DNA of 64,000 bases from Branchipolynoe longqiensis (Eukaryota > Annelida > Polychaeta > Phyllodocida > Polynoidae), in contig CM059190.1 of NCBI GenBank assembly GCA_030323885.1, positions 83,878,709 to 83,942,708 on the forward strand. Direction: 5' to 3'. The position numbers were made by a program, and so were the translations under genes. Each line of letters opens with the position of its first letter. The first letter of the stretch is position 1. A model generated the notes under the pieces. That model saw nothing but the letters and a program-made list of their open reading frames with translations. It was not told where the DNA came from and did not search any database. Positions 9,604-19,560 of this stretch are shown here, piece by piece.

Positions 9604-9608
<5 letters not shown>
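9431..9608. mobile_element. Short MITE with ACAGTAAAACCTCTCTAA terminal inverted repeats
   Basis: About 178 bp with no coding capacity. The left TIR is ACAGTAAAACCTCTCTAACC; the right end GTCGATTTAGAGG is its partial inverse, decaying into (TA)n. TIRs starting CAGT and TA-rich flanks suit the Tc1/mariner/pogo superfamily; this assignment is an inference. Confidence 0.7.

Positions 9609-9656
<48 letters not shown>
9609..9656. repeat. (TA)n microsatellite
   Basis: An uninterrupted TA run of about 46 bases, grown at the right edge of the MITE. Confidence 0.95.
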
Positions 9657-9658
<2 letters not shown>

Positions 9659-10243
9659 GCTAATATATACGTCCACGCTGCTATTTAGATCCCAGTTTGA
9701 CCTGGGTGAATGGATTATAGTCCATTTAAATAAACAACATTTGACGAGCACATAAGTAGACCAGGAGGCGACATACACCCAGTATGCAAGGAATGCCTCT
9801 GTGAGCGTCTGAGGCGAACCACGTGACCCCGTGTGACCCCTGCACAATGCGCAGTGCACCGTCCGCGGCGTGCAGTGTAGGATGCGGAGCGGGCCGTATT
9901 CTGGCGGTTGCGGCCTGGTTGCCGGTTCTGGGTTAGGGGAACTCGTCGCGGAGTGCCCTGGTGTAGCACACCGCGTGAATGGCCTGGGGCCGTATGCGTG
10001 AAGAATGATTTATCGGCTCCGGTGTTAATGGGCGGGTTGGGGTTAGCTAAAGCCGGTGTTGGGAAATGTGTCACAGGGTATGTACGGTGCCAAAGCGTGG
10101 TGGTGTTAGCTAACCGAGCAGTTATTTATAGATGTGGGAAATCCCTCTGAGCCTGTAGGTGGCGAGCAGCGGTATTTGGGTGTTTAGTCCATTAGAACCA
10201 GCCAGCTTTCCGGTTTTCCGCTCGACAAGCCGACAAGGGCGTA
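9657..10243. other. Intergenic DNA, GC-rich, no recognised gene
   Basis: Open frames of up to 119 codons exist on the minus strand (9715-10074), but the protein has no recognisable domain and the frame overlaps repeat edges. I do not call a gene. Confidence 0.4.
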
Positions 10244-10730
10244 ATCGATTATTCAACTCGGGTCACTCGAGCCACTTTTTAGCGCATGCGCACATCCTAC
10301 AGACTCGGGTTGAATAAACGAATACGGTTATCCACGCTCGGGGTGGAAAAAATGCTGACTTAATCTAAAACGTAATATCTTTTTTTAATAACCGATACAA
10401 GTACAGCAAAATTGGATTTAAAGTAGTTTACGATTGTATAAGCTGACAATCTGGGTTATTTAAGAAAAGCACCCGAAACACAACATGCAGGACTTGTACT
10501 GGTAGCTGTTATCCTACAGGTACCAGCACAGATGTGACGTCATCACTCCTAGCAAACCTCAGCCAAGAGGCGGGTTACTGCGGTCGGATCGTTTTGCACA
10601 CGGCACGTGTATTTATCGACTCTACTCGCGGTGTTCGATTTGAAATTCTGACGACTCGGGTGACCGGAGTCGCTCGTGTCGTGTTAATCGATTACGGCCT
10701 TAGTGACAACAATTATGACTACGCCTGCAA
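10244..10730. repeat. Diverged copy of the TCAACTCGGGTGA repeat (see 41952)
   Basis: The segments TGTGACGTCATCACTCC, TTTTGCACACGGCACGTGT, CTCGCGGTGTTCGATTTGAA and GACTCGGGTGACCGGAGT match the core of the 41952-42303 element in order. At the left, 10247-10325 is itself a palindrome built on TTATTCAACTCGGGTC. The long TIRs of the other copy are absent here. Confidence 0.6.
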
Positions 10731-11229
10731 AGAGTAAAAATCCTACTTTCGCCATCCCCATCGACAAGGCACAACATAAGCAGATACTACTGGGGCTATT
10801 TATTCAGTTTCTACACCGGGTAAAACTCCTACTCACTGTTGGTGATTCTACAATGTCTACAATGACACACGCACATGAGTTACATTGAACACTTTTATTT
10901 ACCTTTATTTAATACCTAGTGTCTTTCAGGGTGACAAACATTTACCAAAATGTGTTAAATAAAATGGCAATTAAGCAATTTCTGGTTTATTTTGTGTGTC
11001 TTTGAGATTAATTATCCATTAATGAGTTCAGTAAATAATTAATAATACCAAATCAGACTTTGAACCGGTGTTAACATGGACTGTTTGTTCTATTTAAACT
11101 ATCCAAAAAATCCTGTAAATAAGCTGCAAACGAATGAAGTTAAGCATTTTTTTCATTCACTTTGCATTTTCTTGGATCATTCCCTTTGTTTCAGTTTATT
11201 TATTATACAAAAATCTGCGATTGTAAAAA

Positions 11230-11288
11230 AATACAAATCCATAACTTTCTTACTATTACTAATAGTAAGAAAGTTATGGATTTGTATT
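11230..11288. repeat. Perfect 28-bp inverted repeat (hairpin/cruciform)
   Basis: Two perfect 28-base arms (AATACAAATCC ... TACTATT and its reverse complement) flank the 3-base loop ACT. It lies in AT-rich non-coding DNA upstream of the Myb-like exon. No TSD or T-run marks it as a MITE or terminator. Confidence 0.9.
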
Positions 11289-11479
11289 AGACCGATATGC
11301 ATGATATTGGTGTCATTTAAATGGATTTTTCGCGTGCTTACCATGATTAGAGTTTCATTTGTATACAGTAAGCTTTATTTTTGTCACATACCTACAGCTA
11401 CACCATGTGAAACTCAATGCACAAGACACACAGCGCGATGTCTTTTGTGGTGACTCCGTCTCCGTCTCCCTCTGGCAGC

Positions 11480-11829
11480 AAAAGGCAATGAAAGGTGAAC
11501 TACGGCGACAATAAGATCCGTGTGCTGCTGGAGGAGGTCATGTTCGGGAGGATCATTCTTTTTTCTGCGTTCAACAATAAGATCACCCTGCAGGAAAAGA
11601 ACCGGGACTGGGATGGGGTGACCGCGGCTGTAAACGCGTGTGGTGTTGCGAAGCGCTCACGTGTGGAGATAAAGGAGAAGTGGAAGGCAATGAAGGGGGA
11701 TCTGCTCGCACATCAGAGGCGAGCGGCCCAAACGGGAGGAGGCCCGCCAGAGTCGCCACTTCCCTATGAGGAGAGTATCCTTCAGATCGTAGGATACGAG
11801 TCCAACTTGTTCCAAGGAGTCAGTGGTAA
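11480..11829 (+). pseudogene. Myb/SANT-like DNA-binding exon (Harbinger-associated or NAIF1-like)
   Basis: The encoded segment reads IRVLLEEVMFGRIILFSAFN, then KNRDWDGVTAAVNACGVA and VEIKEKWKAMKGDLL. This is the tryptophan-spaced three-helix pattern of the Myb/SANT-like domain found in NAIF1-type proteins and in the accessory protein of PIF/Harbinger transposons, which binds TIRs. A pyrimidine tract and CTCTGGCAG at 11465-11479 look like a splice acceptor. GTCAGTGGTAAGTTG near 11823-11830 looks like a donor. The ATG at 11488 is out of frame with the domain by one base and a TGA sits at 11489 in the domain frame, so the start is broken or lies in an earlier exon. No transposase gene is next to it. 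Confidence 0.65.
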
Positions 11830-12413
11830 GTTGATAAATAATGTAATGATTTACAACTAATGAATAGTAAAGTAGATGGTCTATGTGATTTTTGATGTGT
11901 TGGTACATTGCTTTACTGGAGGCACGTTATCCTTGAAGTGTATAGTGACTGTGAGTGACCAAGAATCTTGAAAGTAAGGAAACACCAGTTATGTAGTGTA
12001 CATCACAAAATGAGGCAGCAATCCAATTTATTGAATACATGTTAATAGAAGATCTCTCATCACACCGACAAAGCATCACCAAATAACCGGCTAAAATCAT
12101 TCGTGTGACTGTAATGGTTAACAAATTGTGACTAGGTTAAATCCAACCTGAACCCCTAACGTAATCAGTGTAAGGATAGCGTTAACAAATTATAATTTTG
12201 TACAATCCTACTCCCTTCCTCTCTTCCAGCCCTCGCTTGCCATAAGCGTGCATCCACATAACACTGGATGGTTGTGGGGATGGGTGTGGGAATGGGTAGG
12301 GGTGTGAGAGTGCGTATGCGATTGGGTAGGGGTAGGGGTGTGGTCTGGGTCTGTCAACGTAGATGGGGTGTCGTTTTTAGTATACATTAGTAGGTTAAGC
12401 ATTGTGTACATAT
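11830..12413. other. Non-coding DNA after the Myb-like exon
   Basis: No downstream exon is recognised. A short G/T-rich tandem tract at 12270-12350 (GGGTAGGGGTGTG-like units) is the only structure. The sequence ends at the left LTR. Confidence 0.45.
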
Positions 12414-13343
12414 TGTAAAAATACACGGATTTTCAGTCAAGAATTATATATTGGCAGAAGGCATTATCATTCTTGGGCGACGGAGTGGGAACAATGTTAT
12501 GTAAACTAAAAGCAATAGTATCCCACTCCCAGTGTACATGATAATGAGTGATGTGAAATATATGTTATATATGATGCCTGAGATTACTGAAGAGATGTTC
12601 CTATATAAGAAGACAGTACATGATTATTGACATGACATGAGTGCAATTGGAGAAAAAGTCATCTTAACAGAGATCTATTGTAACTGTTGCAACTACCTGT
12701 TCACCCATGACCATGGGGCGGGCCCACCACAGCCTCATTTGCATATGCAATCAGGGCACCACCTGCAGCTGAGTTGAGTGACAGCCACCTCCACTGGGGG
12801 TTGGCTACCACCCCAGCTGTGGGGGCGCCTGATTGGCTGACTGTGGGACTGCCCAGTCACCTACACTACCTTGGCTCTCTGACCACACTAGCCTCATTTT
12901 TGAGATTCATTAATTATTCAAGATTCTGCTTCAGACACACTGGCTCTTGAGTGAGACACACCTACTCTTGAGCAGGAACCCCAGACACTCTGTCTGATGC
13001 TAGGCAAATTCAGATATTCCAATTGAGTGTGTACACAGCCATAGGACTGCTGTCCCATGGGCTGTAGGCACTACTTTCTATACAGCCTAAAGTAGTAATG
13101 AGATACTGTGTGGACAGAAGGTAAGGAGTGTGGATGATAGGTCACTGGTAGGTGGACAGGAGTTGATGCCAACAAAGCACAACTTCTCCACTGTTTATCT
13201 GTGTGACTTGTCTTCATTCTTTCTTAGTATTGGTTACTGAGTTGATAGTCGGTATTTGAATAACAGCATCACAGGTGGTATGAAGGGGGAGAGTTTTTAA
13301 TATTATCTGGTGTCCCCAAACGCGGCATTCAGAAATATTAGAG
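12414..13343 (+). repeat. 5' LTR
   Basis: It begins TGTAAAAATACAC and aligns to 24138-25098 along its whole length, with scattered substitutions and indels. It holds a TATA-like box in CCTATATAAGAAGACAG (about 12599) and an octamer-like ATTTGCAT (about 12737). The polyadenylation signal seen as AATAAA in the 3' LTR reads AACAAA here. The right boundary is approximate because the ends are not canonical CA. Confidence 0.85.
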
Positions 13344-13361
13344 TGGCGACCACTGACGGTA
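13344..13361 (+). promoter_or_regulatory. Candidate primer-binding site
   Basis: TGGCGACCACTGACGGTA directly follows the 5' LTR. It starts with TGG, as needed to pair with the CCA end of a tRNA. The tRNA is not identified. Confidence 0.55.
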
Positions 13362-13739
13362 CTCTGAGACGATTCTCAGAGATGATTGAAGAACTCGATG
13401 AACATCACCGATGAAGACGAACATCTCAGATGTCCAGGTAGGGTCCAGTTTTGTTTTATCGCTTGTTTCGGGTGCTGGGGCGCTGAGACGGGGTGAGACA
13501 CACTGTGGTGCCGCTATTTGTGACATCTGTGAGAGTACAAGGAATGTGTGAATGTTAATATATATGTGTTGATATCTGTATGTATGTAACAAAGGCACAC
13601 AAAAAGGAGGCAAAGAACATCACAACCACACGGCATGCACACTGCCCGCATACACACACATCGCATACAATCAAACATAGGTGTGAGTGAATGAGAATGT
13701 TGTGAGTGAATGAGAATGAGTAAAGAAGAATAATAGGAG

Positions 13740-14291
13740 ATGGCTGAAGGGATTAATGTGGGGATTAATGAAGGAGTTCATGTGGAGATGCATGTACGGA
13801 TTAATGTGGGGATTAATGCGGGGTTTGTACCACTAATGAATGAAGAAAGACCTGATGAGGGATTCTGTGAGAAGGAACCAGAAGTACAGGCTGCAGACTC
13901 AGACTCATGCTCAGACTCAGACTCAGACTCAGGGGATGAGGGCCCGGACCCCGCAGACCATTTAGAACCTGCATGGGAAGAGAATGATTTTGATGAGGAA
14001 CTAGAACAAGAACTGGCGGAGATAAGGGAGAGTTCAGAAGAAGGGAAGCAGGTAGAGGCAGAATGGGAATATAAGTTAGAGTTGTTGTCAATGGTAAGGG
14101 AAGAGAGGGAGAACTTTAAAAGGACATGGGCTCAGGAGGACTTTGATAGGTACCAGGAATGGGACAGGAAGGCTGACCGACAGGCAGAGAAATTAGATAG
14201 AATGTCAGCAGCATATGAGAAGATAATGGAAGGGATAAGAGCAGTGAAGATAGAGGAAAGACTAAGGGAGAAGAAAAATAGGAAAGATTAG
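13740..14291 (+). CDS. Acidic ORF of unknown function upstream of gag
   Basis: The 183-codon frame starts at ATG 13740 and lies between the 5' LTR and gag. The first 30 residues are repeats of INVGIN- and VHVEMH-like motifs. Residues about 55-80 are a Ser/Asp run (SDSCSDSDSDSGDEG). The rest is Glu/Arg/Lys-rich and predicted helical or coiled coil, from about 95 to 180. No known domain is recognised. Two-part architecture (acidic patch plus coiled coil) would suit a protein-interaction or chromatin-binding accessory protein, but that is speculation. It may also be the degraded start of gag. The frame is intact and begins with a clean ATG. Confidence 0.5.
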   Translation: MAEGINVGINEGVHVEMHVRINVGINAGFVPLMNEERPDEGFCEKEPEVQAADSDSCSDSDSDSGDEGPDPADHLEPAWEENDFDEELEQELAEIRESSEEGKQVEAEWEYKLELLSMVREERENFKRTWAQEDFDRYQEWDRKADRQAEKLDRMSAAYEKIMEGIRAVKIEERLREKKNRKD

Positions 14292-15053
14292 GGTGCTGGT
14301 GCATGCAGTGTCGGGTTAGTGAATTCTGTGTATGGCGTTCGGTGCCCAGTAAGGACAATTTCAGGTATATATATATATAATTGTTTTTGATTGATATTGT
14401 TTGGTCCGTTTCTTGTCCGGTTCTCGTCTAAGTCCGTTTCTCGTCCGGTAAGGAAGGAAAGATTATATAGAAAGTAAATGATACTTAGTCCATTTCTCGT
14501 CCGGTTTCGAGTAAAATAAGGTATTTGATGCCAAGTTAACGTATATACTAGGAAAAATAACGGATGTTCGAGGAAAAATAACGGATGTTCTAGGAAAAAT
14601 AATGGATGTTGTAGGAAAAATAACGGATGGCAAGGATAAAATAAAGTGATACAAGGTAGCTAGTAAATAGGAGTAGCGAGGGGGTATTGGCAAATAGAAT
14701 ATTAGTAGTCACACTCCTTTGACTAGGCTATAAGGGGGCAGTACCCAGCAATTATCCTACCAACGCCGAGGGAAGACAGCTGGCAGGTCCATTTATAACC
14801 GCCTGAAGGGATTTGTGAGTGTGCAGGGGAGTAAGAAAGGGGTGTGTCGAGGTGAGTGTGACCTGAGACGACCCCCCAGGAGGGAAATTGTGTCGGGGTG
14901 TTTTTGCTTGTGTCGTGGCATTTTGAGAAGGTAGTTGATAGATATTGTTCTTGATATATATCAACAACTAAAGGGAATGGTACGTCGGTACATCGATATA
15001 TATAACATTTTAAACATATAGTGATACCTTACTGCAGCTTAAAGTAATGTTAA
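14292..15053. other. Leader region with short tandem motifs
   Basis: Three copies of a CCGTTTCTCGTCCGGT-like motif lie at about 14407, 14432 and 14490. Four copies of a ~23-bp unit (AGGAAAAATAACGGATGTT) lie at about 14549-14635. No gene is seen. Possible packaging or leader RNA structure is only a guess. Confidence 0.6.
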
Positions 15054-16438
15054 GTGAATAAAAGTCATAAACTGGATAGGTTCAGGGCCAGCTCCCGAGC
15101 TTCCAGGGTCAGGGACTTAGATAGAAGGAAGGGCATTGTGCCAGATAATAGTACAGATATCACAATGGCAGAAGCAGAATTAGGTAGGGGGTTTACCGAA
15201 TGGTTCGCAGCCGGGGTAGCCACAGGGGAGATACCCGCAGATGGGGATCGGCAAGTATATTTAAAGAATATGCAGCTGGACAGTTGGAAGCCCAGGCCAG
15301 AGTGCTCAGGGAAACCAGGGAGCTTGGGACCTGGTCCAACCAAGAGCAGGCACAAATCCTGGGAGAGAGAATGATGAGGGAGGAGCGCCTGGCGCTAGGG
15401 AGAGATTGAATTAAGGTAGAAGAGAGAGCTGTGAGGGATCTCAAGGAACAGGGAAGACAGATAGCCACTGTGGATGGGTCAGATCTGGGCGTATTGAGAA
15501 CCTGGGTAGAGCAAGTAGGCAGGGCAGGTAGAGTGTCAGAAGCAAGAGAGGCAGATGTAGTAAAGTTTGCACTCAGTCATTCTAAAGGCAATCTCCATGA
15601 GGTCATCTACTCAGTATATGAGGATGAGGATGATGCACACAGCTCCTGGGAGGCGGTCCGGGAATGCCTGGTTGGGCTGTTCTTAACAGCCAGGGAGGCC
15701 ACTGCATTAGTTGATATAGTGTTCACACTAAAGCAGGAGAAAGGAGAGCTGATGTCTGCATACTGTATCCGATACAGTATGGCGGTACAGAGGGCTTGGC
15801 CAGACAAAGGACTGATTAAGCTGGGTGCAGTACATGGCATGGTAATTAAGAAGTTTGAGGACTCTTTGATTGAGCCAGTGGTCAGGCTGAATGTATGCCT
15901 GGCCAGGGCAGTTAGCCTAGAGGCAGCCATGTCTGTAGCCAGGGAGAATGAGGAAGGCCTGGCAGGGCCAGGAGGCAGGCTGACCTGGGCTCATAGACTG
16001 GAGGAACCCATGGAGATAGGGGCTGTAGAAGGGCCTACAAGCATGGATACAGGTGGTAATGCAGAGAGGGCAGCATTTAAGACACTCCTGGGGGAGATCA
16101 AAAGCCTCCGAAAAATGATGGCAGAACGCACTGAGTGGCCAGTACAGGCTGCACAGTTGGCAATTGCACCGGCACCACCATCTACAGTGGTGGTGAAGAC
16201 TGCACTAACACTACCCACAAATAACCCTGTAAATAGCGGTGAGAGAAGGAGGGTGCCACGTCAAGTAGTGGGGCGCACCCCTCGACAGGTTTTCCAGGGT
16301 CCAGGGCGAGATACAGTAAGATGTGGGTATTGTGCACATAGTTATCACAGGGATTATATAACTACCCATCAGCAAAAGTGCAGACAAATGAGGCAGAACA
16401 CATCAGTAAGGATGGGCCCTGCACAGTCGGGAAACTAG
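15054..16438 (+). pseudogene. Gag polyprotein, damaged at the N-terminal side
   Basis: The first part is open in one frame (15054-15374) and the coding signal then moves to the frame that runs to 16438. That frame has a stop at 15407-15409. The capsid-like region (about 15431-16000) is helical and includes LVGLFLTAREATALVDIVFT and KQEKGELMSAYCIRYSMAVQ, which resembles the capsid C-terminal domain and major-homology region of Gypsy Gags. Near the end is CGYCAHSYHRDYITTHQQKC. It starts like a CCHC knuckle (C-x2-C-x4-H), but the last Cys comes after an extra H, giving C-x2-C-x4-H-x6-H-x3-C. The stop TAG 16436-16438 directly follows a slippery heptamer. Confidence 0.75.
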
Positions 16439-16962
16439 GTGAGGCATCAGATCGAAGGCCGTGTATCCAGATGGAATTTGGCGGAATTTCATTTTCAGGC
16501 TTAGTTGATACTGGTGCCAGCAAGAGCATGATTAAAAGTAAAGTGTATAATGCTCTTAAAGCAAGGGGTTATGCAAGGGGTGGACTCCAGCAGGGCTTGA
16601 GGCTTCGCTCACTTTCAGGACATTTGATTCCTACAAGGGGAGTGGGGAAGGTCACCCTGGTGGGAGTTGAATGTGATTTTTGTGTGGTGGGAGAGTTACA
16701 AGATGATATCCTGATTAGGACAGATGTCATGCAGCAGTCTGATGCCATGCTGTCCTACTCAGATATGAATATTATCCTGAATGGGGAGGAGCACAGGTGG
16801 TTAGGGACAGAAGCTACATGTGATAGTGTGTCAGGGGCAGTCACAGAGGTAGAGTACTGGAGGCAGAAGTTACCAAGGGTGTTCCCCCTCCAGGGGGCTG
16901 CTCTGAATACTGCAGATGTGGTGGAAATGACAATAGACACTGGGGATGCCTGCCCAATTTAA
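16378..16962 (+). CDS. Retropepsin-like protease (pol N-terminus)
   Basis: The frame carries FSGLVDTGASKSMIKSKVYN, with the D-T-G-A active-site motif of aspartic proteases that act as dimers. A flap-like segment follows and then ILIRTDVM, matching the second conserved I-L-G/I-x-D element of retropepsins. The enzyme cuts Gag-Pol. The first ATG in the frame is incidental; translation is probably by the -1 shift at 16429. The frame stops at 16962, whereas homologous pol proteins continue into RT, so a 1-base break near 16955-16960 is likely. Confidence 0.85.
   Translation: MQTNEAEHISKDGPCTVGKLGEASDRRPCIQMEFGGISFSGLVDTGASKSMIKSKVYNALKARGYARGGLQQGLRLRSLSGHLIPTRGVGKVTLVGVECDFCVVGELQDDILIRTDVMQQSDAMLSYSDMNIILNGEEHRWLGTEATCDSVSGAVTEVEYWRQKLPRVFPLQGAALNTADVVEMTIDTGDACPI
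16429..16435 (+). promoter_or_regulatory. -1 ribosomal frameshift slippery site GGGAAAC
   Basis: In the gag frame the bases read G GGA AAC followed at once by the TAG stop. This is an exact X-XXY-YYZ heptamer. A shift of -1 at this point enters the protease frame, which is open from 16378. GGGAAAC is a known retroviral slippery sequence. A downstream pseudoknot was not modelled. Confidence 0.75.
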
Positions 16963-17815
16963 TCAGAGGTCATATAGGATCCCACTCTCAAAAATGAAAC
17001 TGGTAGAGGAAGAATTGGAGAAGATGTTGAAAGAGGATATAATAGAACACAGTTGCAGTGTATGGGCGAGTCCTGTAACGGTTGTACCAAAAAAGGATGG
17101 TTCTATTAGGTTATGTGGGGATTATAGGCATCTAAATGAGGTAACTCATAAGGATGCCTACCCATTACCCAGAATCCAAGACATCTTTGACCAACTCACA
17201 GATGCCAAAGTCTTCACCACCATAGACCTAAAATCAGGCTATTGGCAAGTGAGAATGCACACAAACAGCAGGGAAAAGACTGCAATCAGTACCCAGACGG
17301 GACTGTTTCAGTTTAAAAGAATGCAGTTTGGCCTGACTAATGTGCCTGCCACGTTCCAACGCATGATTAACTCAGTTCTGGCAAAGTTCTTGGGGAAGTC
17401 ATGCCTAATCTACCTAGATGACATAGTAATCTATTCCCGAAATGAGAATCAGCACAGGGCTCATGCGGCAGAGGTTTTGGCCACACTAGTGGAGGCTGGC
17501 CTGGTCATTAAAGAATCCAAATGTTCATTTGGCCTGAGAGAGGTTAAGCTGTTGGGTTTTGTAGTGTGTGCTGAAGGTCTGAAAGCAGATCCTGATAAAG
17601 TTGCTGCAATCCGAGATATGGCCCCTCCCACTGACAAAAAGGGAGTGCGTCGTGTGTTGGGATCTGCCAACTATTATTGACAATTAATGGTCAACTATGC
17701 GGATGTAGTAGCACCACTAACCAATTTGACTAAAAATGCAGTGAAATTTGTGTGGGGATCTGAGTGCCAAAGGGCCTGGAAAGAGTTGAAACAGCTTCTT
17801 TTGGACTGTGTGATA
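16946..17815 (+). pseudogene. Ty3/Gypsy reverse transcriptase, one in-frame stop
   Basis: RT motifs are clear: VTVVPKKDGSIRLCGDYRHL, FTTIDLKSGYWQVRM (first Asp), FQFKRMQFGLTNVPATFQRM, and CLIYLDDIVIYS, the catalytic Y-L-D-D. The thumb follows with VKLLGFVVCAEGL. A TGA at 17678-17680 lies after LGSANYY, where the family has Arg. The same frame continues to about 17815 with the RT connection. A frameshift near 17815-17825 separates RNase H. The domain set and order are those of Metaviridae. Confidence 0.88.
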
Positions 17816-17825
17816 CTCAACATTT

Positions 17826-18368
17826 CGAGATCCCGCAAAACCCTACAAACTCTTTACTGATGCCTCAGATTACAGTATAGGAGCAATGCTGGTACTGGAG
17901 GATGAGAATGGTATAGAGAGGCCAGTACACCTGATTAGTGGTAGGTTAAATGCAGCCCAGCTAAACTATCCCACCATTGAAAAAGAGGCATATGCAATGA
18001 TATTTGCACTCATAAAGTTGAGGCCATATCTGTATAGTGCTGAGTTTGTGATCTATACTGATCATAACCCATTAAAATGTCTGTTTCAGAAGGAAATGAA
18101 GAACAGCCGCCTACAGCGATGGGCAGTGTTGCTAGCTGAATATTCAGCCCCAATTCAGTATTTTGCAGGCACTTCTAATGTATGGGCAGACATGCTGTCT
18201 AGGCTGAGACCAAGCACAGTAGCTGAAGAGCCAGAACAGATGTCAGTGGTGGAAATAGCAGGTATGGAGGATGAGAAGATCCCTTTTGAATATTACCAGC
18301 TAGACAGGGAATCCATTGGCAAACTAGAGGGTACAGGAGCATTTCAGGTGGCCAGGAATGAGAGGTGA
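17826..18368 (+). pseudogene. RNase H domain of pol
   Basis: The frame has KLFTDASDYSIGAMLVLEDE (first catalytic Asp), TIEKEAYAMIFALIKLRPYL (Glu) and FVIYTDHNPLKCLF (Asp). WADMLSRLRP closes the domain. This is the Ty3/Gypsy type that degrades RNA in RNA-DNA hybrids. It is out of frame with the RT part by a small indel. It ends at 18368, where integrase begins in another frame after a deletion. Confidence 0.85.
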
Positions 18369-19560
18369 TTTTCCCAAATTTATAACCAAATGCCCACCAT
18401 GCTCTCTAAACCGGGTGAAGCGGGATTATCCGCTCCCCACTGAAATGCCACTCCCAGTAGCTCCAGAACTGTTAATAGCAGCAGATCTGACAGGGCCATT
18501 TCCAGAAAGTAGAGAAGGAAATAAATATCTCCTATCTATCATAGATCACTGCACAGGCTGGGTGGAGGTAAAACCCCTCCCCAACAAATCAGCACAAGGG
18601 ATCTATGATTATTTGGTAAGGGAGTACATACCCAGATATTCAGCACCAGAAGTATTTCTGACTGATAATGGACTGAAATTTAAGAACAAACTCATTGTGG
18701 GGTATTTAGAAGAAATGGGTGTAGAAGTAAGACACACCACCCCATACCACCCACAATCAAATGACATGGTGGAAAGTTTCCACAGAATGCTAACAAGCAT
18801 GCTGGATAAATTGATTAATGCTAGAGCAACTGAGTGGGAAGAATATCTAGGGGATGCACTATTGGCATATAGATGCACAACTCTGGGGCCCACAGGATTT
18901 TCACCATTTTATTTACAGTTTGGCAGACATCCAAATAAGCCACAGTCGCAACTACTATACAGACAGACTGGGGAGGTTTCATCAAATGCAGCAAGGCGAA
19001 TTGATGAATTAGCAGATTCACTCCGAGAAGCAGTAAGAAATAGGGCCATTAGTCGACAGTATAATACAGTCAGAGCAGTTAACAGGGCTAATGCAGTAGA
19101 GCTGAAGGTGGGAGATGCAGTATTATTGTTGGTTAATGAACCAGGCCCATTGGATAGACAATTTGATCCTGGGTTTATTGTAACAGATGTCAAGGGGGCT
19201 GTGGTTACTGTGGTAGGCCCAGAACATAGAAAAAGAGTAGTAAACCGAGATCAGGTGAAGTTGGCTGATGGGGAGATGGAATGGGATTTAATTAATTTTA
19301 GATTGACCTGTGGACAAAGAAGGAAGCAAGGATTGCGCCAAAAACCCAGGAATGAAGTAGAAATACAAAATAGAAGACACAGCACCTGTAGTGGTCAGTT
19401 TGATGGGAATGGGAATTATCAATTGCCAGTGGGGCAATTCCAAGGGCAGTTACCAGACCTAATGGGTCATAACAGTGTGTGTAGGGGGGCAGGTGCACCA
19501 AGCACCCATGGCATGATGACATGTGGGCAGGGTAAGCACACCCAACCTGCAGGGGAATGA
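18361..19560 (+). pseudogene. DDE integrase lacking half of its HHCC zinc finger
   Basis: The frame opens at FPKFITKCPPCSLNRVKR, which is the C-C half of the N-terminal HHCC finger. The H-H half expected upstream is absent; the sequence jumps straight from the RNase H tail, so a deletion ends near 18360. The rve core is complete: LLIAADLTGPFP (first Asp), VFLTDNGLKFKNKL (second Asp), TTPYHPQSNDMVESFHRML (Glu). The C-terminal domain includes LKVGDAVLLLVNEPGPLDRQ, a chromodomain-free barrel-like segment. The tail (about residues 310-400) is Gln/Gly-rich. The enzyme inserts the cDNA; with the finger broken it would not function here. Confidence 0.88.

Noticed and set aside
9715..10074. A 119-codon minus-strand frame
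   Set aside because: No recognisable domain, no splice or start context, and overlap with low-complexity edges.
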